Shown here: piece after piece, positions 61,892 through 62,134 of the stretch
Layout: every line of letters begins with the position of its first letter
Position numbering within the stretch: position 1 is the first letter of the stretch
Source of the DNA: Pseudomonadota bacterium
Lineage (GTDB): Bacteria > Pseudomonadota > Gammaproteobacteria > Acidiferrobacterales > Acidiferrobacteraceae
Direction of reading: 5' to 3'
Assembly: GCA_021795715.1 (NCBI GenBank)
Contig: JAJYPD010000009.1
Location: 1-62,134 of the forward strand
Length of the DNA stretch: 62,134 nucleotides
Position numbers and translations under genes: made by a program
The notes under the pieces: model-generated
The model's database searches: none
Told to the model about the DNA's origin: nothing
The model's input: the letters and a program-made list of their open reading frames with translations, nothing else

Positions 61892-62134
61892 TGGCTGTCG
61901 TGGTCTCGTGCGGGCAGTCGCGCGGACGCCCAGGGCGCCCTGGCCCTGCTGCAAACGGTGCCCGGCGTCGATCTGATCGGCGCGGCCATGCTGCTCGTGG
62001 AGATCGGTACCGACATGACCGCCTTCGGCAGCGCCGACCGGCTGGCCTCCTGGGTGGGCGTCTGTCCCGGCAACAATGAATCGGCGGGCAAGCGCAAGTC
62101 CGGACGCGTCCGCAAGGGCAACCTCTATGTCCGC
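61892..62134 (+). pseudogene. IS110-family transposase C-terminal fragment, cut by window edge
   Basis: Plus-strand frame opening after a TGA at 61889-61891. LLQTVPGVDLIGAAMLLVEI, then DMTAFGSADRLASWVGVCPGNNESAGKRKSG is the C-terminal transposase_20 domain of IS110/IS1111 elements. The N-terminal DEDD domain should lie about 700 bases upstream, but that space holds the nitroreductase gene on the other strand, so the element is truncated. It continues past the right edge. Confidence 0.8.

Overview
The window is G+C-rich bacterial chromosome with almost continuous coding and very short or overlapping gene junctions. Gene order is clearly gammaproteobacterial: kdsD-kdsC-lptCAB-rpoN-hpf, miaB-ybeZ-ybeY-corC-lnt, leuS-lptE-holA-nadD-rsfS-rlmH, and maf-rng-yhdP-tldD. 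A glycolate oxidase set (glcD, glcE, glcF) beside an alanine-glyoxylate-type aminotransferase suggests photorespiratory glycolate salvage, so an autotroph is plausible. An Acidiferrobacter-like sulfur/iron oxidiser is my guess, not something the sequence proves.

Layout. 1-2242 (minus): a two-gene ABC-2 exporter with a small unknown gene upstream and the start of a secreted protein running off the left edge. 2328-11741 (plus): LPS core and transport genes, sigma-54, ribosome hibernation factor, and a regulatory phosphotransferase set (HprK, RapZ, an EIIA-Man-like protein, HPr, EI) with no sugar permease. 11762-14155: a lone WYL-domain protein, a dihydrolipoyl-dehydrogenase-like flavoprotein and an unknown protein. 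14152-30295 (minus): one 16-kb chain of 13 genes, leuS-lptE-holA-proA-nadD-rsfS-rlmH-maf-rng-yhdP-nitrilase-tldD-pmbA, most joined by 1-23 nt overlaps. 30454-35602 (minus): miaB-ybeZ-ybeY-corC-lnt. 35702-41269: aminotransferase, a lone HslV-like protease, and glcF facing glcD-glcE. 41322-48958: OsmC, cold-shock protein, FKBP isomerase, superoxide dismutase, Nudix hydrolase, nrtR-nadA, YihY, CnoX-like chaperedoxin and a small exported protein. 49345-56255: an LRV-repeat protein, a GH15 glycosidase, an OprD-like porin and a large membrane GGDEF protein. 56604-59484 (minus): a four-gene PspA operon with two multi-copy YbjQ proteins and an orphan. From 59.5 kb to the right edge: transposase debris (IS4-type, TnpB-type, IS110-type) around one nitroreductase gene.

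How the genes fit together. The left half is envelope biogenesis (Kdo, Lpt bridge, LptE, YhdP, Lnt, PspA) mixed with RNA and ribosome maintenance (Hpf, RNase G, RlmH, RsfS, YbeY, MiaB). The phosphotransferase proteins can only be regulatory here, and their EIIA lacks its phospho-accepting histidine. The most unusual items are that EIIA, the PspA/YbjQ operon with a sigma-54-like promoter, and a diguanylate cyclase with a FixL-like PAS and a dead EAL domain. I saw no tRNA, rRNA or CRISPR array.
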